The notes beneath the pieces are model-generated. The model ran no database searches. It was not told the DNA's origin and was given only the letters and a program-made list of their open reading frames with translations. This document shows positions 23,656 to 31,899 of a stretch of 51,693 nt of DNA, one piece after another. The DNA comes from an uncultured Planococcus sp. (GTDB taxonomy: Bacteria > Bacillota > Bacilli > Bacillales_A > Planococcaceae), in the NCBI GenBank assembly GCA_947493585.1, contig CANLRI010000009.1, forward strand, positions 1 through 51,693. The letters are read 5' to 3'. Position 1 is the stretch's first letter, and each line of letters starts with the position of its first letter. A program made the translations under genes and the position numbers.

Positions 23656-24498
23656 ATGCTAAAAAATCAAGAACTTCATGTCTTTTTTTGTGATAACGTC
23701 GAGCGCTTGACGGAAGAGTGGTACGCATCAGTAGATAAAACCCGGGAAGGGATGTATGCTTCAACCGATCCGGTGATGATTCAACGATTTAAAAGTCAGA
23801 ACTTAGCCTTCCATAAACAGTTCTGTATGATATTCGATCCGGAAACTGAAGAATTATCCGAGGATTTTCAACAGTTTATTCGGAGTTTGGCGGTTGATGA
23901 AGGGCATCAGCGGACGCCCATTGAAGAAATCATTGAAGAGTTTTTCCGAACACAAAAACAGTATGCTGCATTGATTGAGGAGTTTGTCATTCATCATGCT
24001 ACGGATGCTACGTTTCAGCAGTTGAGTGCTTGGAACCAAGGCGTGGTGGATGCAATCCATTCCATCATTCTGGAGTTCACAAAACAACATGCAAAAGCCT
24101 CCGTCAGTAGGTTAAATGCTCAACAAGAAATGATCGTGGAAATGAGTGCCCCAGTGATCACCTTAACGAATGAAATCGGCTTTTTGCCACTGGTAGGGGA
24201 AATCAGTACCTACCGGGCACAAGTCATTTTTGAAAAAACGCTGGACCAGTGCGCACAAAAACGATTGGAAAAGTTATTTATTGATTTGTCAGGAGTACCC
24301 ATCATCGATACGATGGTGGCGCATCAAATCTTCCAGGTAATTAGCGGACTCAAACTTATTGGAGTCGAAACAGCTTTATCTGGAATCAGTCCCCAAATTG
24401 CACAGACCGCCATTCAATTGGGATTAAATTTCAATGATATTAACGTATATAACACATTAGAACAAGTCATAAAAATGGAAACTCAGAAGTCTTTTTAA
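23656..24498 (+). CDS. RsbR-type stressosome protein, paralogue 2
   Basis: About 280 residues, clearly homologous over its full length to the gene at 21794: the same N-terminal sensor layout (FCDNVERLTEEWY against CEKNTGLTEQWY) and an almost identical STAS segment (IDLSGVPIIDTMVAHQIF). ATG 23656 corresponds to the paralogue start and has GGGAG upstream, though at a long 11-nt spacing; an in-frame ATG exists at 23605. Carrying two RsbR sensors without RsbS, RsbT or SigB suggests that they insert into the host stressosome. Confidence 0.87.
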   Translation: MLKNQELHVFFCDNVERLTEEWYASVDKTREGMYASTDPVMIQRFKSQNLAFHKQFCMIFDPETEELSEDFQQFIRSLAVDEGHQRTPIEEIIEEFFRTQKQYAALIEEFVIHHATDATFQQLSAWNQGVVDAIHSIILEFTKQHAKASVSRLNAQQEMIVEMSAPVITLTNEIGFLPLVGEISTYRAQVIFEKTLDQCAQKRLEKLFIDLSGVPIIDTMVAHQIFQVISGLKLIGVETALSGISPQIAQTAIQLGLNFNDINVYNTLEQVIKMETQKSF

Positions 24499-24541
24499 GA
24501 CCAACGGATTCTTTTTGAATTTCGTTTCATAAAACATACAT

Positions 24542-24586
24542 AAGAACGGTTGCCATGCTTGAGACGTGGCAACCGTTCTTTTAATT
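24542..24586 (+). terminator. Terminator of RsbR paralogue 2
   Basis: A perfect 14-bp stem AAGAACGGTTGCCA (24542-24555) with TGGCAACCGTTCTT (24567-24580), an 11-nt loop, then TTAATTTT. Confidence 0.88.
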
Positions 24587-24699
24587 TTATGAATCTGTCT
24601 TTCATCACGCAAATCAATTCATGCACGTCGCTCAATAAGAAAAGGAAGTTTAAAAGGTTGGCGAATAGACAAGACAAGTGATTTAGCCATGATTTGAAG

Positions 24700-24924
24700 T
24701 TAGCTGGCTTGAGTTTGCTCAAAAATTTCGGTCGACGCTTGTTCCACTGAAAGATACTGCTTTTTCTGTTGCGTTTTGCTAGACGTTATTTCTAAAACAA
24801 AGGTGTCTTTCAAACAGCGAACAGTTAAGCTCTCTCCTTGATTGACGACAAAGGAGTGCGTGATAGAAGAAGTGTTGAAATGACAGGAAATCTGTAAAAG
24901 GTTTTGAATGGTTTCTAATTGCAT
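24700..24924 (-). CDS. Small hypothetical protein
   Basis: A 74-residue soluble protein with alternating beta-like segments (GESLTVRCLKDTFVLEIT) and a short C-terminal helix. The ribosome binding site is weak (GGAAT). I do not recognise the family. The convergent terminator at 24542 lies beyond its 3' end. A real gene is plausible but not certain. Confidence 0.35.
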   Translation of the reverse strand: MQLETIQNLLQISCHFNTSSITHSFVVNQGESLTVRCLKDTFVLEITSSKTQQKKQYLSVEQASTEIFEQTQAS

Positions 24925-25524
24925 GATATTCCGTACTTCCGATTTTTGACTTGGTTGTTGATCACTAAAACTAAAGATAAGCTACTTCATTGTGTTACCC
25001 GTAACTAGTATGTTTAATCATATAATTGTCATTAGTTTCGATTTTTAGCACATATCTATTGATTATGTCAAGGCCGGTTTTTAATTTTCCCCATTATAGC
25101 CGGAATAAAATTCCCCACTTGAGCTAATTTGCAGGTGGGATAGCCGGATAAATTTCAGCCTTCTCTTTTCATACAGATAGCAGGAATTGCCTTTGATATA
25201 AAATGTCACTTAATGATGAAGTAAGAGATTAAGAATGGCCATGGCAAAGGCATTATCTTTTCGCTTCTAACCTATCCCAAAAAAAGAATCTCATCTCTCA
25301 GTTAATTATTCATAAGTTACGGATATACAAAAACTTGCTTTATTGAAACATAGATTGAAGTATATAAAAAATAGTAGAGCAAATATTAAGTAATGAAAGA
25401 AAGGTTAATTTAGACAGGAAAAATTAAATTCAGTGGGTAAAATATTATTTTAAATAAATAATTATTACGGTGGAGGAGTTTACCTTATTTTCTAATGGGT
25501 ATTTGGATTTAAGGAGGGCATCGC
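24925..25524. other. Intergenic stretch, about 600 bp
   Basis: AT-rich and without a supported gene. Around 25083-25155 the motif AATTTTCCCCA recurs (AAATTCCCCAC, and reversed GTGGGATAGCCGG), which recalls terminal repeats of IS21-type elements. No transposase is present, so it can only be a relic. The last part provides the ribosome binding site AAGGAGGG of the sigma-like remnant. Confidence 0.35.
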
Positions 25525-25800
25525 ATGGCTACTGAAGAACAGATATTGAAAAGAATAAAATCTAAGGATAAGCAAGCCTTGGAATTAGTGGTGGAAAAGC
25601 ATTACCTGTTGCTGTGGAAAATCTGCTAAAAGGTAAAAAATGACCCTCTAGTTTCTGAACGTCTAGTAACTGAAGTTTTCCAACAACTCTGGCATGAGCC
25701 CGAAAAATTTTCAGGAGACAAGAAGCTTTTGTTGCTGCTCATTTTATGTTGCAAAGAAAAAATAACAAAACTAGAAACTGAAAAGAGATTCTCTTTTTAA
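25525..25800 (+). pseudogene. ECF-type sigma-70 factor remnant with in-frame TAA
   Basis: From ATG 25525 (strong AAGGAGGG upstream) the frame encodes ATEEQILKRIKSKDKQALEL and HYLLLWKIC, then TAA at 25627-25629. It continues in the same frame with VSERLVTEVFQQLWHEPEKF and CCKEKITKLETEKR to a second stop at 25798-25800. The pattern EVFQQLWHEPEKF is that of sigma-70 region 2 in ECF factors. Region 4 is missing, so it is a truncated pseudogene, unless the stop is read through. The following 25801-26054 holds no gene. Confidence 0.7.
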
Positions 25801-26054
25801 AAGATAAAAGTGATATGTAAAAGTAAATTTCGTACATAACTAACTGTTAACTTACTGATAAGTCTCTTGGATTAATATTAATTTTAGAAGAATAAACTGA
25901 AGAGAAAAATTATGAAGTGAAATTTTTCAAAGTTCGATAAAATTTATTCTCGAAAAAACCTCAAAGAGCGTAAAGTATCCTAGGGTAATGAGATATACTA
26001 TGTATAGAACTTATTCATTCAAGAAATGGCAGCAAACATTGAGGGGGCATTTAC

Positions 26055-26450
26055 TTGAGATTAGAAGAGGCCAAGAAAAAGTTGGCGGCTACATTGCCTG
26101 CTTTAAAAGGGATATCAAAAGAAGAAGAATTTGAGCATGATCGAGAAGATCCGGAACAACGCTTTGAAGAGCGAGAAATTCGAAAAGTGGCAGACCATTT
26201 GTATAGCTTAATTTATTCGGTTGAGTACCTTCAAAAACCGATTCAAGCTAGTGGAAGAATTATTAAACGATCGGATGGACGCTATGAAATCGAAGGCGCT
26301 GAAGATTACTTTACATCGGGCAGTCCCCTTGAAATCTGGGATGAATCAAAAGAAATATACGAACGAACACGAATTGAGCATGACGGTGAGGATTACTTTG
26401 CGGTAGGTATCAAACAACCTTTGGAGGGTCTACAAGCAAGATGTCGATAA
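26055..26450 (+). CDS. DUF5348 family protein
   Basis: A 131-residue protein. The C-terminal half (GRYEIEGAEDYFTSGSPLEI, then RTRIEHDGEDYFAV) fits DUF5348, a small beta-rich family common on Firmicute plasmids and integrative elements. The N-terminal half is a charged helix. The start is a TTG at 26055 with GAGGGGG 8 nt upstream. Role unknown; relatives occur near conjugation or replication genes. It is followed by a terminator at 26514. Confidence 0.75.
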   Translation: MRLEEAKKKLAATLPALKGISKEEEFEHDREDPEQRFEEREIRKVADHLYSLIYSVEYLQKPIQASGRIIKRSDGRYEIEGAEDYFTSGSPLEIWDESKEIYERTRIEHDGEDYFAVGIKQPLEGLQARCR

Positions 26451-26513
26451 TATAAGCGACTCTTTCTGCAACAACAGCAATAAACTTAATGATTTAATCT
26501 GAAAAATAGCGAG

Positions 26514-26552
26514 AACCCATTTTCTTGGTCTTCAAGAGAATGGGTTTTTTGT
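26514..26552 (+). terminator. Terminator after DUF5348 gene
   Basis: AACCCATTTTCTTG (26514-26527) pairs with CAAGAGAATGGGTT (26533-26546, one mismatch) and is followed by a T-run. Confidence 0.88.
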
Positions 26553-26641
26553 GTGCTTATTTATAAAAGTAAGGATTCAGAACGATTATTGAGTGGTATT
26601 ATAAGAACGTATGTTCTTTATTTTAAAAAGGAGGCGATAGC

Positions 26642-27004
26642 ATGAAAACAACAAAACACACGAAACAAGTAGGGGCTGTCAGCGATCGAGGGTTAATTAA
26701 ATGGCAAGGGATGCTGCTGACGGAACACGTCCGGTTAATCAAAGCATTCTACGAGGAACAGGATCAGGTGGCGAAACATGAATTGACCGAGTTTGATTTA
26801 CAAGCCATCCAGGAAGAAGTGGAAATCGCTATGAGTCGGAGATGTGAGGTGCAAATGAAAACGTGGAAAAACGGCGAATTTTTCACACATACAGGAGTGA
26901 TTCAAGAGGTTGACTTGAGGAATGGCCAGTTGGTTTATGAAGATGGATCCGGACGACAGCGATTTCCGGTTGAGAGCTTGGTGGGCATTCAGTTAGTGGA
27001 TTGA
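26642..27004 (+). CDS. YolD-like family protein
   Basis: A 120-residue protein with the YolD signature: DRGLIKWQGMLLTEHVRLI near the N-terminus and a C-terminal beta part that ends SLVGIQLVD. YolD-like proteins often pair with UvrX/ImuB-type Y-family polymerases, but no such gene is in the window. AAGGAGG precedes the ATG. The upstream sequence contains GAACGTATGTTC (about 26605), a LexA/Cheo-box-like palindrome, consistent with SOS control. Confidence 0.8.
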   Translation: MKTTKHTKQVGAVSDRGLIKWQGMLLTEHVRLIKAFYEEQDQVAKHELTEFDLQAIQEEVEIAMSRRCEVQMKTWKNGEFFTHTGVIQEVDLRNGQLVYEDGSGRQRFPVESLVGIQLVD

Positions 27005-27015
27005 CTGAAATCATC

Positions 27016-27066
27016 AAAAGGAAATGACCGATGGAAGGTAGATGGCATCGGTTATTTCCTTTTTTC
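27016..27066 (+). terminator. Terminator after yolD-like gene
   Basis: AAAAGGAAATGACCGATG (27016-27033) pairs with CATCGGTTATTTCCTTTT (27046-27063, one mismatch); T-run follows. A smaller hairpin with stem GGCAAATC/GATTTGCC at 27119-27145 lies beyond it. Confidence 0.85.
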
Positions 27067-27222
27067 CTTGCCATCTTTTCAGCGCAGTCATGAGGTTCCA
27101 GGAATTTCCCTTACAAAGGGCAAATCCCGTGTCTGAGATTTGCCTTCTGAGGGATTTTTCTTTTCTTAGACGATGAATTATGCAGTTCAATTCGTCTGAG
27201 GAAGCCTGTAGGGACGGGGTTT

Positions 27223-27681
27223 TTAGATTACCCCAAGTTCCCTCAAGGAAACGCCATCTTTTTGGCTGACAATCAGTGAATCCAACACTTCAATGCCAAT
27301 CAGTTCGCCAGCATCCATCAATCGCTTGCTAACAGCTACGTCTTCATTAGAATATTGGCAGTCGCCGGAGGGATGGTTATGAGCTACTAGAATACTTCCG
27401 GAGTTATTCAAAATGGCGGCTTTGAACACTTCGCGTGGATGAACGACACTGGCATTCAAGCTTCCGGTGTGGCAACGATGAACCACCGAGATTTCATTTT
27501 TGATGTTTAAGCAGATGACCAAGAAAACCTCCCGGTCCTCATCTCCGATGAGAGCTTTCGCAAAATTGATGGCATCTGTGGAACTCTGAATGCGTTCAGG
27601 AAGGACGCTTTTATAGGTTTCTTCGACTTCTTTCACTTCTTGTTTAATGCGTGTGATTTCAATGATTTTTTCGAGTTTCAT
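27223..27681 (-). CDS. radC: RadC-like JAB-domain protein
   Basis: A 152-residue RadC/JAB metalloprotein domain with the zinc motif VAHNHPSGD preceded by the HRCHTGSLNASVVHPREVF region and followed by TKRL-like helix residues (AVSKRLMDAGELIGIEVLD). ATG 27681 (MKLEKIIEI) has AAAGGAG 9 nt upstream; the frame is open for another 122 codons, but that part is structured intergenic DNA. RadC domains without the HhH part are common on plasmids and other mobile elements; their biochemical role is unsettled. It is the last gene of the leftward mobilisation block. Confidence 0.88.
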   Translation of the reverse strand: MKLEKIIEITRIKQEVKEVEETYKSVLPERIQSSTDAINFAKALIGDEDREVFLVICLNIKNEISVVHRCHTGSLNASVVHPREVFKAAILNNSGSILVAHNHPSGDCQYSNEDVAVSKRLMDAGELIGIEVLDSLIVSQKDGVSLRELGVI

Positions 27682-27714
27682 GGGGTATCGCTCCTTTTTG
27701 ATTTTGTCCGCCGG

Positions 27715-27945
27715 GCGGGAATGGTCCCAAAAGGGATTATTTTTTGCCTTTTGGTAAGGAGGACGGCCACACCCCATAGCCGACCAGTCAAGGGTCCCAG
27801 CGCCAAAGTTTTTTAGCGAAGCCGATCTAAAAAAGTTTGGTGCCCCTTGACTGAACACAGGCTTTGTCGGCTCCTGTCTTGGCTCGAAATAGGGATAGGG
27901 CGAAGCCAAGGAATCTGTCCGTATTTCGAGCTTAGACAGTCTGGT
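27715..27945 (-). ncRNA. Highly structured intergenic element (RNA or ssDNA origin candidate)
   Basis: Three consecutive hairpins fill the ardC-radC gap. Hairpin 1: CCAAAAGG (27727-27734) with CCTTTTGG (27747-27754). Hairpin 2, the largest: AGCCGAC (27778-27784) with GTCGGCT (27866-27872), CAGTCAAGGG (27785-27794) with CCCTTGACTG (27844-27853), and CGCCAAAGTTTTTTAG (27801-27816) with 27827-27842 (14/16). Hairpin 3: CTGTC and GCTCGAAATA (27874-27891) with TATTTCGAGC and GACAG (27922-27939). It could be a structured RNA, a single-strand replication origin or an ssDNA promoter. The type label is tentative. Confidence 0.45.
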
Positions 27946-27977
27946 GCTGTGTACGCTCCGGTGGCCAAAAGCAAAAA

Positions 27978-28010
27978 ATAACGACAAAAGGCAGCCGTTT
28001 CGGCTGCCTT
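27978..28010 (-). terminator. Terminator of the ardC gene
   Basis: Read on the minus strand, GGCAGCCG-AAA-CGGCTGCC (28008-27990) is followed by TTTTGTCG and further T-runs. It lies 44 bp after the ardC stop, so the structured element beyond it needs its own promoter or readthrough. Confidence 0.8.
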
Positions 28011-28033
28011 CCCACTTGCTCGATCTTTCGTTG

Positions 28034-28051
28034 TTCGACTCGTTCACCCGT
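28034..28051. repeat. 18-bp direct repeat, left copy (partner at 34787)
   Basis: TTCGACTCGTTCACCCGT matches 17/18 bases of 34787-34804 (TTCGACTCGTTCAGCCGT) in the same orientation. The two copies bracket the ardC-relaxase-accessory block of about 6.7 kb; this copy abuts the ardC stop codon. Confidence 0.7.
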
Positions 28052-29671
28052 TCAGCGCTCTAATTCATTTTCTTTTTCATTCATTTTTTCGTCTTTGTTC
28101 AATTGAGCGAAGGCTTCTTTTAGTTCAGAAGTTTTTCCTTGATTTGGATTCAATTCGTTTAGGTGTTTTTGTAGATCATCCTTGGACAGGATCTGTGGGT
28201 TTTTCACCAATTGCCATCCGATGGTGACGCCATGCTTTGCTTCTGCTTGTAAATTCGGTTGCTTCAGCACTCGGCTCAGTCGTTCATTTAGATGCTTTTC
28301 ATTGAGTTGCTGAAGGCGAGGGGCTTCTTTGTGTTGAGAACGGCTCAAGTATCGGTCGGTATTCAACGATTGAGCAAGGGCAGCTTTTCCGATGAATCGT
28401 TCCCCTTCAGCTTTTTTATGGAAGGTACGCTGCGAACTTTCGCCGCCTTCTATGGTCACGGCGTATTTCCCCTCGTCCAGTTTCGTCACTTCCAGGACAT
28501 CTTCGACCTTTTGATACTCCTGGATCAACTGCCCTTTGTTTTCTAATACATTTAATACCGCATAACGATCGTCCAATTCACTTAACGGAAGAATCCGATT
28601 TGTATTGGTACGAAGGGTGAAGTGCTGATCCCGTTCGTTCTGTTCCACGGTCGCGAAAACGACGAGTCCATTTTTAGCATCCAACAGCTGCAAGGTCGGT
28701 TTATCTTCAAGCGATAGTTTTAACTTGGTTTCGACTGATTCCTTCACCTGTTCCGGATTGATGGATTGATAAAAATCTTGAATCTTTTCATTCTGCAGCG
28801 AGTTCACGTGTTCAATCGTCGCACGGGAGACATCTTGTACTTCTTTGATCGCTTGTTTAGCCAAGTTCAGGTCTTGCGCCCATGTGGCGATGTAGCCGGT
28901 GGAAGAAAGGTCCGTATCGAAACCATAGTATTGGGAAACGATGTAAGCTGCGCATTCGGCCTGCGCTTCTTTATGTCCTCTCGGCAGGTCTTTGATGTCG
29001 CTTTCCTTATGATGGAGCTGACTGTGCGCATATTCGTGAATCAAGACACGGAATTTTTGCTCAGGGCTCTTGGAAACAGCCGTGTTGATGACAATCTCCT
29101 CTTTTTGAGGACTGAAATAACCGCCATATGTCTGACCTTCATGTGCTTCTTCCCGAATGGTTAACGGCTGGGAATTCTCATTTGTTTGATGGATGAACCG
29201 GTCATACAGTTCCTTCAAAGATTCCGATGAGGTTAAGTCTTTTTGGATAAAGTCGCGGACGTTCGGAATCTCTTTTCCATCGGTTTGTGAGACGTCGAAG
29301 ACTTTGCCGATTCGAAAGCCGGTGATGCTTTGTCGAACTTCGGATTGAGGATCCCCGTTCTTGTCACGCAGCACTTCACCTGTCTGTTCGTTCACTTTCT
29401 GCACTTCGACTTTCTTAAATGAAGGCACCAAGATATCAATGCTCTTTTCCCCTTTGTTGACGTGACGACCTAGGGCTTGCCATTGCCTGAATCCACGAAC
29501 CATCGTCGCTTCAGGATTTTGCCCGGCAATCATCAGCACGTTGTTGAATGAATATTGGTGGCCACTGGCCATGACATTGAGCATGTCCTGGAATCGGTTG
29601 TTTTGAAACATCTCTTCGAGGTTTCGTTCCAGCCGATCATTAATTTCGGTCAAATCCACCTTAGTCGACAT
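28052..29671 (-). CDS. ardC: ArdC-like antirestriction / ssDNA-binding metalloprotease
   Basis: A 539-residue protein. The N-terminal ArdC_N domain (about 1-130) shows HQYSFNNVLMIAGQNPEATM and GRHVNKGEKSIDILVP, which bind ssDNA in ArdC of pSa. The middle zincin domain has HEYAH at 212-216. The last 250 residues are charged, with a YAV-type beta segment, and are not recognised. ArdC is known to protect incoming ssDNA from restriction in the recipient. AAAGGA lies upstream of the ATG. It overlaps the small gene at 29661 by 11 bp and belongs to the leftward relaxase operon. Confidence 0.85.
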   Translation of the reverse strand: MSTKVDLTEINDRLERNLEEMFQNNRFQDMLNVMASGHQYSFNNVLMIAGQNPEATMVRGFRQWQALGRHVNKGEKSIDILVPSFKKVEVQKVNEQTGEVLRDKNGDPQSEVRQSITGFRIGKVFDVSQTDGKEIPNVRDFIQKDLTSSESLKELYDRFIHQTNENSQPLTIREEAHEGQTYGGYFSPQKEEIVINTAVSKSPEQKFRVLIHEYAHSQLHHKESDIKDLPRGHKEAQAECAAYIVSQYYGFDTDLSSTGYIATWAQDLNLAKQAIKEVQDVSRATIEHVNSLQNEKIQDFYQSINPEQVKESVETKLKLSLEDKPTLQLLDAKNGLVVFATVEQNERDQHFTLRTNTNRILPLSELDDRYAVLNVLENKGQLIQEYQKVEDVLEVTKLDEGKYAVTIEGGESSQRTFHKKAEGERFIGKAALAQSLNTDRYLSRSQHKEAPRLQQLNEKHLNERLSRVLKQPNLQAEAKHGVTIGWQLVKNPQILSKDDLQKHLNELNPNQGKTSELKEAFAQLNKDEKMNEKENELER

Positions 29672-29885
29672 AGTTCATCACGTCCTTTCTGACATACCAA
29701 GCTTCATAGAGGGGTTCGGCTCGTCCTGGAATCCGAACAGGGCTATAACAGGTAATCGCATACTCTTGCACGTCTTCTTCAAGGTCAATCAGACCTTCAT
29801 ATGTAAGTGCCTCAAACGGCACAGGATCGTAAAAGCTCAAGATCCGTTTATCACTCGCGAGGATTTCGCTAATCGTGACAAGCAT
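29661..29885 (-). CDS. Small hypothetical protein of the mobilisation operon
   Basis: A 74-residue acidic protein with no motif I recognise (VTISEILASDKRILSFYD, then EDVQEYAITCYSPV, then YEAWYVRKDVMNYVD). GGGGAGAAA precedes the start. It overlaps ardC by 11 bp and follows the coupling-protein gene by 18 bp, so it is translated as part of the operon. Confidence 0.7.
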   Translation of the reverse strand: MLVTISEILASDKRILSFYDPVPFEALTYEGLIDLEEDVQEYAITCYSPVRIPGRAEPLYEAWYVRKDVMNYVD

Positions 29886-29903
29886 CTGTTTCTCCCCTTT
29901 CGC

Positions 29904-31871
29904 TTATAAGAGCGTACGTAAATCCGTCGCTTCCTTTTCCTTTAATCGGTCCTCAATCGACCGTTCTTCCGTTTCTTCTTCTTGCATGGCTGCCCATTCT
30001 TCTTCCAGTCCGTCATCCGTTAAATCAAACAGATCCGATTGATCAATCTCTTCTTCAATCACATGCGTTCTCGTGCCCCCTGAGGTAAAAGGAGATTCCT
30101 TCGTTGGTTCGGGAGATGTCGGAACCGTGAAAGCTGATTCTTTCTTCACAGCCGGTTCTGAAGCGACGGACGTGTGCTGTTGAACGTAGGAGCCGAACAC
30201 TTCGGATTGCCATGCTTTCTGTAGCTTCATCGGATGTAAGCCACTGACAAACAAGTAGCAATCGTTCTTCGCAATGCTCGCTAAGTCCCCTTCCGGTATC
30301 AAGGAGCGCTTCACGTACTGTTCAGACTGGCTCTGGCTGGCACTTGATTTCCCACTCATGAAGCCGCCACTTTGACTGGAAGAGCCTGTCTGGATCTTCG
30401 CGGTCGTTTCACCGGCGAGTTGGGAGAAGTACTTAATCGTCTCCATATCCTTACTTCGCAGGAACAACAGTGTGTCGTGGTTGGATAAGATGGAACGAGC
30501 CATTTCTCTGCCGTACAGCGATTCAATCTGTCCATTGTCCTGGACGATGGTGTTCATCGATAACCCGAGTCCCCGGCATGTTGCCAAGACTCGTGCGTAT
30601 TTCTCGATTTTTCCGATATTCGCAAATTCATCCAATAAGAAGATGGTCGGAATCTTCAATTGTCCGCGATTTTCATCAGCCAGTTTATAGAACTGCGAAA
30701 TCAATTGATCGAAGAACACGGATGTTAATGCCGTGAACGGGTTTTCGTCCATTGGAAGCTTCACATACAGAATGCTTTTCTGTTCCTGAAACTCACGGAA
30801 GTTGAAATCGCTCGTGCGAGTCATTTCGCTGATTTTCTTCAATGTGAAAATACTGACTTGCGAAGCGAAGGACGACGTAACACTCGTTCGGGTGTTCCCA
30901 CCGAGCGTCGTTAAGCCCTTCAACAGCTGATAAGCCGGATGATGAGGACCAATTTCTTCATCCACCCACTGGCGGAACGATTCCTCGTCCGGAGCGACCC
31001 GTTCATTAAAGACATTCAGCACGTCTTGCATACTGGCGTTCGGAATTTCGGTTTTGCAGTAGACAATTAAGCCCGCCAGCATTTTCTGCGCTCGTTCCAT
31101 AAAGAAGTCTTCTTTGCCGTCCTTGGTCGAGTTTTTGGCGATCGTGACGGAAACGCTTTGCGCATCCTGATCATCAAAGACGTAATCGAGCAAGTTGTAG
31201 TGGTCTTGATTGAAGTTGATGAAGTCGATTTGATACACCTTGTAGCCTTGGTTGCGCTTGATTTCCGCGGTTTGTTCGAAGAGCTCACCCTTTGGATCGG
31301 TGACAATCAAGGTTTCCTCATGGTTATTGACGAGGTTCGGGATGACGTATGACTGTCCTTTACCACTCCCGCTGGATCCGACGATGTAAACGTTTCGGTT
31401 ATCAATCTCCGTGGACCGAGGAATGATAAGCACTTGTTTCTTATTTGGCACCCGGCCGACAATCAATCCGTTCTCCAAACGTTCTACGGTCTTTTCGGGT
31501 TGTTTCGATTGGTATGTGTTGTGTTTGGAGAAATACTTGCCGTTCAGGACTTCCGATGGCTTCGTGAATCGGGCCGATCCGTGAACGCCGAAATCATGCG
31601 CATCTTCATACGTATGTTCCACCAAACGCATTTTGGAGAGGAACCAGCCGAAGAAGACGACCGTGAGGATCGCCACCAACAGTTGGGATTGCTGATCGGT
31701 TTCGGTGAGAAAGGTCAGCGTTCCTTGTACGTCCAGAAGAAGGGCATTCAGCCCTCCCCCTTCTTTCAAGAAGCGTAAGAGTCCTGTTAGGGCATATCCA
31801 ATCAACAAGGATAGAAGAAACGTAACGGCGATTTTCTTACCGGCGCCTTTTTGTAAGGTTTTTTTCATCAT
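29904..31871 (-). CDS. Type IV coupling protein (VirD4/TraG family)
   Basis: About 655 residues. Two N-terminal membrane segments (KKIAVTFLLSLLIGYALTG and LLVAILTVVFFGWFL) precede an AAA+ motor with Walker A GSSGSGKG near 165-172 and Walker B IFLLDEFANIGKIE. It couples the relaxosome to the type IV channel and pumps DNA. ATG 31871 or 31868 with AAAGGCG upstream is chosen; the open frame upstream overlaps the relaxase gene and lacks similarity to the family. The acidic C-terminal tail (EEEWAAMQEEETEE) may contact the relaxase. It is the counterpart of TraK of pSK41 in role. Confidence 0.93.
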   Translation of the reverse strand: MMKKTLQKGAGKKIAVTFLLSLLIGYALTGLLRFLKEGGGLNALLLDVQGTLTFLTETDQQSQLLVAILTVVFFGWFLSKMRLVEHTYEDAHDFGVHGSARFTKPSEVLNGKYFSKHNTYQSKQPEKTVERLENGLIVGRVPNKKQVLIIPRSTEIDNRNVYIVGSSGSGKGQSYVIPNLVNNHEETLIVTDPKGELFEQTAEIKRNQGYKVYQIDFINFNQDHYNLLDYVFDDQDAQSVSVTIAKNSTKDGKEDFFMERAQKMLAGLIVYCKTEIPNASMQDVLNVFNERVAPDEESFRQWVDEEIGPHHPAYQLLKGLTTLGGNTRTSVTSSFASQVSIFTLKKISEMTRTSDFNFREFQEQKSILYVKLPMDENPFTALTSVFFDQLISQFYKLADENRGQLKIPTIFLLDEFANIGKIEKYARVLATCRGLGLSMNTIVQDNGQIESLYGREMARSILSNHDTLLFLRSKDMETIKYFSQLAGETTAKIQTGSSSQSGGFMSGKSSASQSQSEQYVKRSLIPEGDLASIAKNDCYLFVSGLHPMKLQKAWQSEVFGSYVQQHTSVASEPAVKKESAFTVPTSPEPTKESPFTSGGTRTHVIEEEIDQSDLFDLTDDGLEEEWAAMQEEETEERSIEDRLKEKEATDLRTLL

Positions 31872-31899
31872 GCAGTTCACGCCTTTCAATAGTTCGCTT

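Noticed and set aside
24495..24722. 75-codon minus-strand frame after RsbR paralogue 2
   Set aside because: It runs through the strong terminator at 24542-24586 and overlaps the gene at 24700; the translation looks random.
25083..25155. Possible IS21-type end (TTTTCCCCA repeats)
   Set aside because: Only short repeats, no transposase and no partner end in the window; kept as a remark in the intergenic entry.
31434..31778. Plus-strand frames opposite the coupling protein and relaxase genes
   Set aside because: They are antisense shadows of strong coding sequence and have no ribosome binding sites.
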